A stretch of DNA of 21,356 nt, taken from Acanthamoeba sp. SK_2022b (taxonomy: Eukaryota; Discosea; Longamoebia; Acanthamoebidae). The DNA is taken from assembly GCA_027943245.1 (NCBI GenBank), contig JANDJZ010000659.1, positions 1 through 21,356 on the forward strand, given 5' to 3'. Below the pieces are notes generated by a model. The model saw only the letters and a program-made list of their open reading frames with translations. It did not search any database and was not told the origin of the DNA. Positions 10,875 through 17,506 of this stretch are shown here, one piece after another. The position numbers were made by a program, and so were the translations under genes. The stretch's first letter is position 1, and each line of letters opens with the position of its first letter.

Positions 10875-12503
10875 AATGCAGCTGTCGGCGACTACGCGCT
10901 ACATCATCAAGGTCCGTGCGTGCCATCGTTGATGCCATCATAGGCCCCCTTCCTCCTCCTCGATCCCTAGCTAACGCGCGCCCAAGTGCAGTACGTGTAC
11001 AAGGCCGTCAGCCGTCAGAAGAACTCGATCATCGAGAAGCTGGAGGAGGAGTTCCCGGACAAGAGGGTCTCCGATTACATCTCCTTCTTCTCGCTGCGCA
11101 CGTGGGGCCGGCTGCAGGTGAGCACCGCACCACCCCCCACGCGCTCACCCCCCCCCGCTCCCTCCACCCACCCATCCCCGGAAAGAAGCGCCGCTGCCGA
11201 GGGGTGTGGGCTCCCCTCCCCGCGCAGCACACAGCAGCTGACCAGGCAGACTCCCTCGCGCCCCTCTCTCGCATGCGCAGCCCGAGGGCGGCCCCGTGAC
11301 GGAGCAGGTGTACATTCACGCGAAGCTCATGATCGTGGATGACCGTGTCGCTATCATCGGCTCCGCCAACATCAACGACCGCAGCATGGTTCTTCTTCTT
11401 CTTCTTCTTCTTCTTCTTCTTCTTCTTCTTCTTCTTCTTCTTCTTCTTCTTCTTCTTCTATAGCTCCCCGCGCCTCCCCTCTCCCGCTCCAAGCCGTGTG
11501 ACCGCGCTCATGTCGACATGACCATCGTGGTGGGTGGGTGGGTGGGTGGGTGGGGTGTGTGATGGCGACCAACCAGCGTGGCACCCGCGACTCGGAGATA
11601 GGAGTGTTGCTGGAGCCTGACGAGGCCGACCTCATCCCCGCGACCATGGGCGGCAAGCCCGCCCTTGTCGGCAAGTTTGCTCATTCTCTGCGCACCCGGC
11701 TCTGGGCCGAGTACCTCGGGGTACGCACCCCCCCTCTCTTTGCCGACCCTCTCTCTCTCTCTCTCTCCTGGGGCCTTGTTCTGTGTGTTTGACCCCCCCC
11801 CCGCGCGAGGAGGGCGTCATCGGTGGGCGGCATCGGTGTTCCCAACTCACTCTGCTGCTGTTTCCGGCTGGTGGCGTATTCGGCGGTTCATATGCACCAG
11901 GCCCTGGGCGATTCGCCCGAGGCAGTAAGGACACGGGAACAGCTGCGTGATCCTGTGGCTCACGAGACCTACACTTGCCTGTGGCGGGCCGCAGCCCTGT
12001 CCAACACTCGCATCTTCACCAAGGTGCCCATCTCTTCGTGCCTCCCTCACGCGCAGCAGCAGCAGCAGCAGCAAGACTGCTGTTCCCCCCCCCCTTCGCC
12101 CGCTTGACCTCTGCTGGTGGCGTTGGCTTTTGTGCGTTGGCTCTTCAGCTCTTCCCCGGACTTCCGGACACGGTCTACACCCTGGCCGACCTGAAGAAGG
12201 CCCAGCAGCTGATCGAGGCCAGCCGCACCGCCGCCCCGTCCGAGCGACTCGAACAAGTGCGCTCCTCCCCTCACCCGCTTCTTCTTCTTCTTCTTCTTCT
12301 CTGTCATCATCATCGTCATCGTCATCATCATGACGAAACGCCTGGTTGTCCACTCGCTGCAGTGGCACCTCAAGATGCTGGACGACCTGCAGGGAGTGCG
12401 AGGATTCCTGGTCGAGTTCCCTCTTTTGTTCCTCAAGGACGAGCAGATGTCACCCGCCATTTGGCACAAGGAGTACATCCTGCCGCGCAACGTCTTTCTC
12501 TGA
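3626..12503 (+). CDS. pld: PH-domain phospholipase D with EF-hands, 42-exon model, 1225 aa
   Basis: Predicted phosphatidylcholine phospholipase D (PC to phosphatidic acid plus choline). Modelled exons: 3626-3656, 3779-3919, 4031-4066, 4197-4261, 4376-4445, 4514-4657, 4778-4839, 4930-4968, 5152-5206, 5312-5389, 5466-5536, 5697-5714, 5908-5943, 6034-6119, 6217-6261, 6377-6441, 6592-6685, 6778-6918, 6993-7047, 7219-7269, 7372-7544, 7620-7720, 7855-7903, 8016-8099, 8182-8259, 8425-8499, 8633-8733, 8829-8940, 9138-9227, 9325-9408, 9520-9743, 9852-10000, 10171-10224, 10340-10404, 10496-10571, 10882-10911, 10992-11117, 11281-11388, 11577-11720, 11901-12023, 12149-12256, 12363-12503. The sum is 3678 bases, in frame throughout. 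Order of parts: MGTGPS start (possible N-myristoylation), DUF3395-like region (about 20-115), EF-hands (loops 211-222 and 247-258), PH (about 450-552), then the PLD core with HKD1 (H678, K680, D685) and HKD2 (H1031, K1033, D1038). The C-terminus E-F-P-L-L-F-L and E-Y-I-L-P fits the PLD1/PLDzeta family. The core (exons 20-42) is secure. Exons 1-3, 12-16 and the start are tentative. Five introns begin with GC. Confidence 0.85.
3779..4657 (+). other. DUF3395-like (DNAJC11 C-terminus-like) region of the PLD
   Basis: Exons 2-6. The peptides [15 protein letters not shown], then [11 protein letters not shown] and K-Q-L-R-V, then E-L-F-V-D-G-K and P-L-A-I follow the order and spacing of the C-terminal domain of DNAJC11-type J proteins (DUF3395). 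In those proteins S-K-A-x-L-P-G-F-x-D-P is followed by an L-x-V strand and a 22-residue stretch ending near I-P. I align this from memory of the family, not from a search. The domain's biochemical role is unknown. The junction 3919/4031 needs a GC donor, because the alternative frame meets TAG at 3949-3951. Confidence 0.6.
4969..5151 (+). repeat. Intron with (GT)n tract
   Basis: Intron 8 of the PLD gene. It holds (GT)n at about 5065-5122, about 29 dinucleotides, followed by a pyrimidine-rich acceptor ending ccatccag. Confidence 0.75.
5152..5536 (+). other. Two EF-hand Ca2+-binding loops of the PLD
   Basis: Exons 9-11. Loop 1, D-A-D-T-S-T-S-V-D-F-A-E, is assembled across the 5207-5311 intron. 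Loop 2, [12 protein letters not shown], lies whole in exon 11. Both have acidic or oxygen ligands at positions 1, 3, 5, 9 and Glu at 12. Loop 2 has the canonical Gly at 6, while loop 1 has Thr there and may bind more weakly. The intervening helix and the A-F-A-I-L-D lead-in resemble recoverin/calcineurin-B type pairs. This predicts direct Ca2+ control of the enzyme. Confidence 0.85.
5715..5907 (+). repeat. Intron with (CA)n tract
   Basis: The (CA)n run at about 5824-5902, broken by one CGCA, ends at the acceptor cacgcag. The dinucleotide itself forms the region just before the splice acceptor. The donor assignment (5715) assumes an 18-base exon 12 (5697-5714). A longer exon 12 is possible. 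Confidence 0.6.
7048..7218 (+). repeat. Intron with (TAATG)8 and (GT)n
   Basis: Intron 19 of the PLD gene holds a perfect pentanucleotide array, eight TAATG units at 7101-7140, followed at about 7147-7177 by (GT)n. It lies just before the PH-domain exons. Confidence 0.8.
7219..7720 (+). other. PH domain of the PLD
   Basis: Exons 20-22. E-I-S-G-W-L-D-K begins the first strand. [13 protein letters not shown] is the typical strand pair, and [10 protein letters not shown] is the C-terminal helix with the invariant Trp. In PLD1/PLD2 and plant PLDzeta a PH domain precedes the catalytic core and binds phosphoinositides. No PX domain is visible before it. The long introns here are noncoding. Confidence 0.85.
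7855..8099 (+). other. PLD core entry: SFAPTRE and WFINAAPYF segment
   Basis: Exons 23-24 join [10 protein letters not shown] to [10 protein letters not shown], the conserved lead-in of eukaryotic PLD cores. The joining intron (7904-8015) begins GCACGG and ends ctctag. Its phase-2 ends make AGA (Arg), where the family has a residue just before W-F. Exon 24 ends in I-A-D, and the next Trp is split over another GC-AG intron (8100-8181). Confidence 0.8.
8260..8424 (+). repeat. Intron with (CT)n-(CA)n-(GT)n compound tract
   Basis: Intron 25 of the PLD gene carries (TC)n at about 8310-8332, a short (AC)n, then (GT)n at about 8344-8412, ending in the acceptor cgtgcag. It is nearly all dinucleotide repeat. 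Confidence 0.8.
8633..8940 (+). other. PLD catalytic motif HKD1
   Basis: Exons 27-28. The motif H-Q-K-F-V-V-V-D (HxKx4D) is built across the intron 8734-8828, whose ends supply one and two bases of the first Val codon. It is followed by [14 protein letters not shown], a hallmark of PLD superfamily enzymes. His678 is the predicted nucleophile or general acid. All motif residues are intact. Confidence 0.95.
9520..9743 (+). other. Ser/Pro/Ala-rich low-complexity insert of the PLD
   Basis: Exon 31 is the longest exon and links two conserved blocks of the core: R-W-N-H-A before it and [11 protein letters not shown] after it. It encodes about 75 residues rich in Ser, Pro, Ala and His with an E-E-E-A-A-A stretch. 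This matches in position the variable loop that separates the two HKD halves in PLD1. It is probably unstructured and may regulate activity. An additional intron inside it cannot be excluded. Confidence 0.6.
10572..10881 (+). repeat. Intron with (CG)n(GT)n and a second (GT)n
   Basis: Intron 35 of the PLD gene. A G9 run lies near 10622-10630. Then (CG)n at about 10654-10676 runs directly into (GT)n to 10739. After about 60 bases of ordinary sequence comes a second (GT)n at about 10802-10873. The donor is gtacgg and the acceptor aatgcag. Alternating purine-pyrimidine DNA of this length can adopt the Z form. Confidence 0.85.
11281..11388 (+). other. PLD catalytic motif HKD2
   Basis: Exon 38 contains [11 protein letters not shown] (HxKx4D) followed by [12 protein letters not shown], nearly invariant in eukaryotic PLDs. 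Together with HKD1 this gives the full two-motif active site, so the enzyme is predicted catalytically competent. Confidence 0.97.
11389..11576 (+). repeat. Intron with (CTT)n polypyrimidine tract
   Basis: Intron 38 of the PLD gene begins almost at once with about 23 TTC/CTT triplets (about 11390-11459). A (GTGG)n-like stretch at about 11528-11551 follows, and the acceptor is aaccag. It separates HKD2 from the next conserved exon R-G-T-R-D-S-E-I. Confidence 0.85.
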
Positions 12504-12656
12504 TTTCCCCCCCCCCCGTGGGTGAACTGTGGCAACAAGAGAGAGAGGAGGGAGCAGAGGTGACCTGAAAAATAAAATAAAATAAAAACGCAACGAAAAG
12601 AAAATCGTTTCTTTTTCGCCTATGAGGGTACGTGCATACACGTAAAAAATAACAGG
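12504..12656 (+). terminator. Intergenic gap with AATAAA signals
   Basis: These 153 bases separate the PLD stop from the next ATG. They hold a C9 run just after the stop and three overlapping AATAAA words at 12571-12586, a plausible polyadenylation signal for the PLD transcript. The remaining about 70 bases must contain the promoter of the next gene. No TATA box is obvious. Confidence 0.5.
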
Positions 12657-13961
12657 ATGGAAGACACAAATCGGCAACCACGGCGTGCCATCTTACAAGG
12701 AGAGCAGGCCTGGAGTGCTGAAGCAGAGGCGGAGCTCTTCGATAGTCTGGAGCGGTTCCCTCCAGTTGGAGTGTCCAAGTATTTTAACGTCGCCAGCCTA
12801 GCGGCCCTGCTCCACCAAAAGGTCGGCCTTCACATCCGGCCAGCTGCTCTGTGGCGCCGTCTGGGCGCTCTATACAATCTGTCCCGTCTCGTAAGTGTCC
12901 TTTCCCACACAACTCATCATTTCTTTCTACCTTTTTCAATTCTACACGCTCTGTACACACAATCTTTGCTATTGATGCTCATCTTTATACCGCGGGAGCA
13001 GCAAGAGGAGGAGAGCCAAGAGTTTCGAGCAGTGGTCAAGTTCCGACCACCGCCACGCGAGGACGAGGAACAGCGCAACCAAGAGAAGAGAGACGAGGGG
13101 AGCGGGGAGGAGGGGGAGGAAGGGGAGGAGGATGGTACGATTCTGCACCACCAGCCGCCCGGCGCGCATCGGCTGGGTAGAGAGACCACACCTCTGGTGA
13201 CAGACACTAAATGGCGGGGAGCAGAGGAGCACGGAGTGCCGAGGGGGAAGCGAGGACGTGGTGGACCCGCCACCGCGCGCAAGGGACAACAGAACGCTGT
13301 TCATGAAGATGACAATGACGACGACGACGAGGAAGAGGAGGAGGAGGAGGAAGAGGAGGAGGAGGATGACGGTGCTCGGCCAGCCAAGCGCCCCAAAGTG
13401 GCAAGCGGCCGAAGAGTACAGCGCGGAAAAAGAGCTAGCCACACCACGCCAGACGGCAGTGAAGGCGAAGATGGCGAGTTCGAAGGAGCCGTGGGCGGGG
13501 ACGAGGATGGGGAGATGGCAGAAGCAAACCGTGGAGGAGGTGGCGGTCGGCTGGCCGCCCGGAGGGAGAAGCTGGAAGCAGCCTTTGAGGAGATGGCAGC
13601 AAATAGTCGGCTGAAGTACTCTAGCTTCACAGAACTCATCTACGCTGCTCTGAAGGCCCTTGGAGGCGCAGCTGAACTGCAGCAAATCTACGATTGGGTA
13701 GGTCATGACGAAAACTGGAAGCGTTTGGACAAAAAATGTACGCTACCTGACTCCTGTTCAGTCTACAGTGCATTTCTGACAATGCATGCAGATGCCAGTA
13801 GGTTTGAGAACAGCTCCTCCAACTACAAGAGCAACATACGCAGCACCCTCTACTCCAATTCATTGTTTGCCAAGCTGGATGGTTCAATGTGGTCCATTGC
13901 TCCCATTCCATCCAGGCCAACCACAGCCAGGAGGCAGGCCAAAGGCAAAAAAGAGAACTAA
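12657..13961 (+). CDS. EAF7: EAF7/MRGBP-like NuA4 subunit with winged-helix-like C-terminus, 397 aa
   Basis: Two exons, 12657-12890 and 13002-13961. The intron has gtaagt and gcag ends. The N-terminus (about 18-95) reads A-W-S-A-E-A-E-A-E-L-F, then P-P-V-G-V-S-K-Y-F-N, then A-L-W-R-R-L-G-A-L-Y-N-L. This is the pattern of the EAF7/MRGBP family, which joins MRG15/EAF3 in the NuA4/TIP60 histone acetyltransferase complex. A charged middle follows, with an Asp/Glu tract at about 180-201 and a basic A-K-R-P-K patch that may be a nuclear signal. The last about 100 residues (Y-S-S-F-T-E-L-I-Y-A-A-L onward, L-Q-Q-I-Y-D-W-V, ending S-M-W-S-I-A-P) look like a winged-helix domain of fork-head/H15 type. 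Usual EAF7/MRGBP proteins lack such an ending. The intron is a multiple of three without stops, so retention would add 37 residues. The family call is from pattern recognition only. The nuclear role is inferred. Confidence 0.7.
   Translation: MEDTNRQPRRAILQGEQAWSAEAEAELFDSLERFPPVGVSKYFNVASLAALLHQKVGLHIRPAALWRRLGALYNLSRLVSVLSHTTHHFFLPFSILHALYTQSLLLMLIFIPREQQEEESQEFRAVVKFRPPPREDEEQRNQEKRDEGSGEEGEEGEEDGTILHHQPPGAHRLGRETTPLVTDTKWRGAEEHGVPRGKRGRGGPATARKGQQNAVHEDDNDDDDEEEEEEEEEEEEDDGARPAKRPKVASGRRVQRGKRASHTTPDGSEGEDGEFEGAVGGDEDGEMAEANRGGGGGRLAARREKLEAAFEEMAANSRLKYSSFTELIYAALKALGGAAELQQIYDWVGHDENWKRLDKKCTLPDSCSVYSAFLTMHADASRFENSSSNYKSNIRSTLYSNSLFAKLDGSMWSIAPIPSRPTTARRQAKGKKEN
12891..13001 (+). other. 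Stop-free 111-base intron of the EAF7-like gene
   Basis: Donor gtaagt, acceptor gggagcag. The intron is in frame and has no stop. If kept, it would insert a hydrophobic stretch rich in Leu, Phe and His between the EAF7 core (N-L-S-R-L) and its E-E-E-S-Q-E-F continuation. The classic donor and the hydrophobic content favour removal. Confidence 0.7.
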
Positions 13962-14138
13962 TCCTGAAAATTGCCTTCCTGCATTGTCTTCCCACTTACA
14001 AGAACAGTCTGACAACAACACCATCACATCATTGCACCATCACCACAACACCATCACCATCACAACACCACTACACAACAACTACTACCACCACAACAGC
14101 ACCACCAAAACATCATAACCACAACACCACTAACATCA
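13962..14138. repeat. 3' flank and CAC/ACA simple-repeat array
   Basis: After the stop there is a short unique flank. From about 14012 comes an array of CAC, ACA and ATC words with the C/A-rich strand on top. Its orientation is opposite to the array at 15094-15752. Confidence 0.8.
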
Positions 14139-15093
14139 AACTGAGTGTTCAGGAAAATGAGACACTGCCCTTTCTTAAAATGTCTACAGTTTTCAACAGT
14201 TAAATCAGCAGTCACACAGCTGTAGACATTTAGGACACCTTCCCCAACAGGTGCTGTCTGCAGAAAGAGAGTCACTGTCTGAACTCTCAGTTATCACCAC
14301 ATCATAACCATAAATCCACATGGAGATTAAAGATTCAGCTCCTCCAAAAATACTCCCAATCTCCCATTTTGCATTTACTTTTGGTCAAAAATGCTGACTC
14401 AATTTTTGGGCTAATCCAAAGACAACAATCTATTTTTATTGCATATTAAAAGATTGTCAACTAAAAAGCAGTAATGGTGGTTTCAGCTGTCTACCCAAAT
14501 GCTGCTGCTGCTACTTGCACACAGAACACAATGGCTCTGCAATTTCTTCATCTCCTTCACCTGTTGGCTGAAATGCATGTGCAGAGCTGCTTCATTGATG
14601 GCATTGGATCAAGGTTTCCTCCTTCACACACATGCTTGCTTGCTTGCAACCATTTTGTCCACATGCGCAGTGTCATGCAGCACCTCTTCACAACACATCT
14701 TGACCTGCCATCTGGTCATGTTTGAGCATGTGATGTTGATGGTCATCTTGGCATTTCTCTGCTCTAAGAGTATCATGAACACTGCCATGCTAATGCACCT
14801 CTGTCACCACAAAAATGCCCACCATCTGTTTGGTGATCTTGTTGCCATTTTTGCAACACCATCACAGAAGCATGCACATGCTCTTTGCATCACACTATGT
14901 TCACCAGCATTGCCTTAATGTTGTCCCATCCATCCACACTGTGACAACATATCCTTGCCAATTCAAGCTTTACTCCCAAGCCTGTTGCCACTGTCCAGGC
15001 ACATGCACAGCCTTGGCATGATGTCATAGTCCTGATACCTCCACTCATATATGACAGTGCATCCCATACATCATCTGGGTGAGTAGAATGATA
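14139..15093. other. Unassigned low-GC, non-repetitive region
   Basis: About 950 bases of ordinary complexity and lower GC than the gene region. Open frames exist (for example 14499-14918 +, and 14890 onward on the - strand) but show no recognisable domain. Codon use is unlike the three genes. It may be an eroded retroelement part. No gene is called. Confidence 0.5.
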
Positions 15094-15752
15094 TGTTGTG
15101 GTGGTGTGGTGGTGTTGGGGTGCCGGTGCTGTGGTGATGTGGTGGTGATGTTGGGGTGATGGGGTGATGTTGGGATGATGTTGGGGTGATGTTGTGGTGT
15201 TGTTGTGGTGTAGTGGCCGTGCTGTGGTGATGTGGTGGTGATGTTGTGGTGATGCTGTTGTGATGCTGTGGTGTTGTGCTGTTGTGCTGTTAAGATGTTG
15301 TTGTGATGTGGTGGTGTTGTGCTGTTTTGGTGTGGTGGTAATGTGTGGGATGTTGGGGTGATGTTGCGGTGTTGTTATGGTGTAGTGGCAGTGTGGTGTG
15401 ATGTTGTGGTAATGTTGTTGTGATGTTGTAGTGTTGTTGTGGTGTTGTTGTGGTGTTGTGGTGGTGATGTGGTGGTGAGTGGTGATGTGGTGGTGAGTGG
15501 TGATGTGGTGGTGTTGGGGTGATGTTGTGGTGTTGTGGTGGTGTGGTAGTGTGGTGTTGTGGTGGTGATGTGGTGAGTGGTGATGTGGTGGTGTGGTGAG
15601 TGGTGATGTGGTGGTGTTGGGTTGATGTTGTGGTGGTGGTGTGGTGGTGTGGTAGTGTGGTTGTGGTGATGTTGCTGTGATGTTGTGGTTGTGTTGTGGT
15701 GTTGTGGTGGTGTGATGTGTTGTGATGGTGTTGTGGTGTTGTGATGGTGTAG
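15094..15752. repeat. GTG/GTT/GAT simple-repeat array
   Basis: About 660 bases of degenerate triplet-like repeat (GTG, GTT, GAT, occasional GGG), G/T-rich on the + strand. It ends next to the probable 5' end of the copia remnant. The long - strand frame through it encodes only His/Thr/Asn/Pro repeats and is not a gene. Confidence 0.9.
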
Positions 15753-15869
15753 TGTGTAGTGAGTTACCTAATAAGGTACTCAAATCAACAGTCACTCTGG
15801 AACACCAAATGAGCTAGGACTTAATGAGCTCCTAGCACATTAAGGCATGCCTTAAGTTTAGGAGTTATG

Positions 15870-15960
15870 TTGTAGCACAACTGTCTACAACAATATATTC
15901 AGCAGTAATAAAACCAGAGAGAACCCTGTTCTCTCTCACAGGTTGTGGGTCCACACTCAC
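15870..15960 (+). other. Possible LTR 3' part and primer-binding site
   Basis: The segment has an AATAAAA signal at 15907-15913 and ends in CA at 15939-15940. Five bases later TGGGTCCACACTC (15946-15958) could pair with a tRNA ending in CCA. The gag-like ATG follows at 15962. No second LTR copy was found in the window, so the LTR limits are unproven. Confidence 0.45.
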
Positions 15961-15961
15961 A

Positions 15962-16550
15962 ATGAGTAACTACAAAGTCACCAAGAGATATGTACTCTGA
16001 TCAGTCACCAAGTACAGCACCTGGCGCAAGGAGCTTGAGTTCATCTTGCTCTCATGGAACCTGTGGGATGTTGTGTTCACTGACCAGCCTGGAGGCGTGG
16101 GCAAGGAGAAGGCCAATGACAGAGACAACAACAGATGAATGAGAATGCAGCAGGCGGCTGGTTTTATCATTCTGTGTCTAGACACACAGTTCAGGTCAAT
16201 ATGCTCACACCTCAAAGACCCAAGGAAGATGCTGCAAGCACTTGCGCTGAAGACTACAGGATACTGCACACTCTACCTCAAGTGCTACCTGAGGATGCAA
16301 TAAGAGCCTGGAGAAACCTTGGACACATACTTCAGACAGCTAGACAAGGCCGTGAAGGACCTGGCAGGTCAAGACTACAAGGTAGATGAGAACCTAGCAC
16401 TCACAATCATGCTCAATGAGTCCCAGAGGAATATGAGTCTGTACAGACCATCATCAAGAACCCAAGACTAATGAACTATGGAGAAGCCAAGCAACTACTA
16501 TTCCAGCACAAGGCTGTTGCAATGCATGAGTCCATTAACATTGTCTGAGT
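15962..16550 (+). pseudogene. Copia gag remnant
   Basis: W-R-K-E-L-E and L-W-D-V-V near the start, then L-D-T-Y-F-R-Q-L and a L-A-L-T-I-M-L-N block, match the UBN2/copia-type gag capsid pattern. In-frame TGA occurs at 15998-16000, another stop precedes 16139, a TAA follows near 16300, and a frameshift occurs near 16420. It cannot make a full gag protein. Confidence 0.8.
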
Positions 16551-16620
16551 GCCATGAGGACAATGGGAGTGAAACTCCAACATGAAGTCCAATGACGGCA
16601 AACCCAGAAAATTGACTGGT

Positions 16621-16668
16621 AAGTGCTTTGAGTGCAGTGAGGTCAGGCATAGGAGATGCAATTGCAAT
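16621..16668 (+). pseudogene. Gag zinc knuckle (CCHC)
   Basis: C-F-E-C-S-E-V-R-H-R-R-C-N-C fits CX2CX4HX4C exactly, the nucleocapsid zinc knuckle, at 16624-16665. The usual Gly after the second Cys is replaced. It lies in a different frame from the capsid part and from the protease. Confidence 0.9.
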
Positions 16669-16718
16669 TGTCCCAAGCTCAAGGGCAAGAAGCCCAGAGA
16701 TAGCAAGGGAAGTGGCCA

Positions 16719-17105
16719 GTGAAGCACTGGCGCAAAAGAAGAGACCATTCTCTTGGAACTGAGCAAGCACTAGCCATCATGGAGTCCAAAGACCACTGGT
16801 ATTTGGACTCAGGAGCGACTGCACATGTCACATGCAGAAAGGATTGGCTGCACAACTATGTCAGCCTCAAAGCCGAAGGGCAGAGCCTGCTACTTGGTGA
16901 CAACTTTGAGTGCAAAATTGAAGGACTTGGAGTCAAACACGCAAACGTGTGGGTAGATGGAGTCAAAGAGGCAGTAACATTTGTGAGGGTGCTACACGTG
17001 CTGGGACTCACAAAGAACCTCATCTCCACAGCCATGGTGATGGCCAGAGGGAATGAGGTACAGATCAACCGCTCAGGAGGCAGTGTGTTCAACCATGAGA
17101 GTTGA
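16719..17105 (+). pseudogene. Copia aspartic protease remnant
   Basis: A 128-codon open stretch with W-Y-L-D-S-G-A-T-A-H-V-T, the copia protease active site (D-S-G-A), and V-L-H-V-L-G-L-T-K-N-L-I-S, the conserved downstream flap and helix. It ends at a TGA (17103-17105). This is the longest intact piece of the element. Confidence 0.92.
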
Positions 17106-17506
17106 AAGGTGCTCCAGGCAACACTATATGGGGGGATGCTGGTGCTACCAATCAAGCCAATCTGACCAACACAGTTAAACTGCCACAAGAGATCCCTCTT
17201 GTGCAGGTCATCACCATAGCCATTGATGTTCCAGCCCCTGACATACAGCTTCTCCCAGAAGTGGAGCAAGTGGGGCACCTATGCAGTTATGGAGGTAAGC
17301 ATGAGACCATTACCACGCGCATGTCACTACAACACAATGGGTGAACCTTGTCCTCCAAAGGAATCATCATCTTCAATAGTATCAAGACCATGGAGGACCA
17401 AGTAGAAGTTGGCAATCTAGGAAAGGTGGAGGCCTGTGAGAACTGCCTGCTGGCAAATCAAAAAGGGATGAGGAAGCTGCACCCTCAAGTGAATGTTGTT
17501 TAAGAA

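Noticed and set aside
12969..13706. 245-codon open frame on the - strand
   Set aside because: It mirrors the acidic tract of the EAF7-like gene (giving Leu/Val runs) and has no independent support.
15094..15752. CRISPR-like or regularly spaced array
   Set aside because: There are no constant repeats with unique spacers. It is degenerate triplet-like repeat in a eukaryotic genome.
14890..15795. 301-codon open frame on the - strand
   Set aside because: About two thirds is Thr/His/Pro/Asn repeat from the GTG array. The unique end (near T-H-P-D-D-V-W-D) matches nothing I know.
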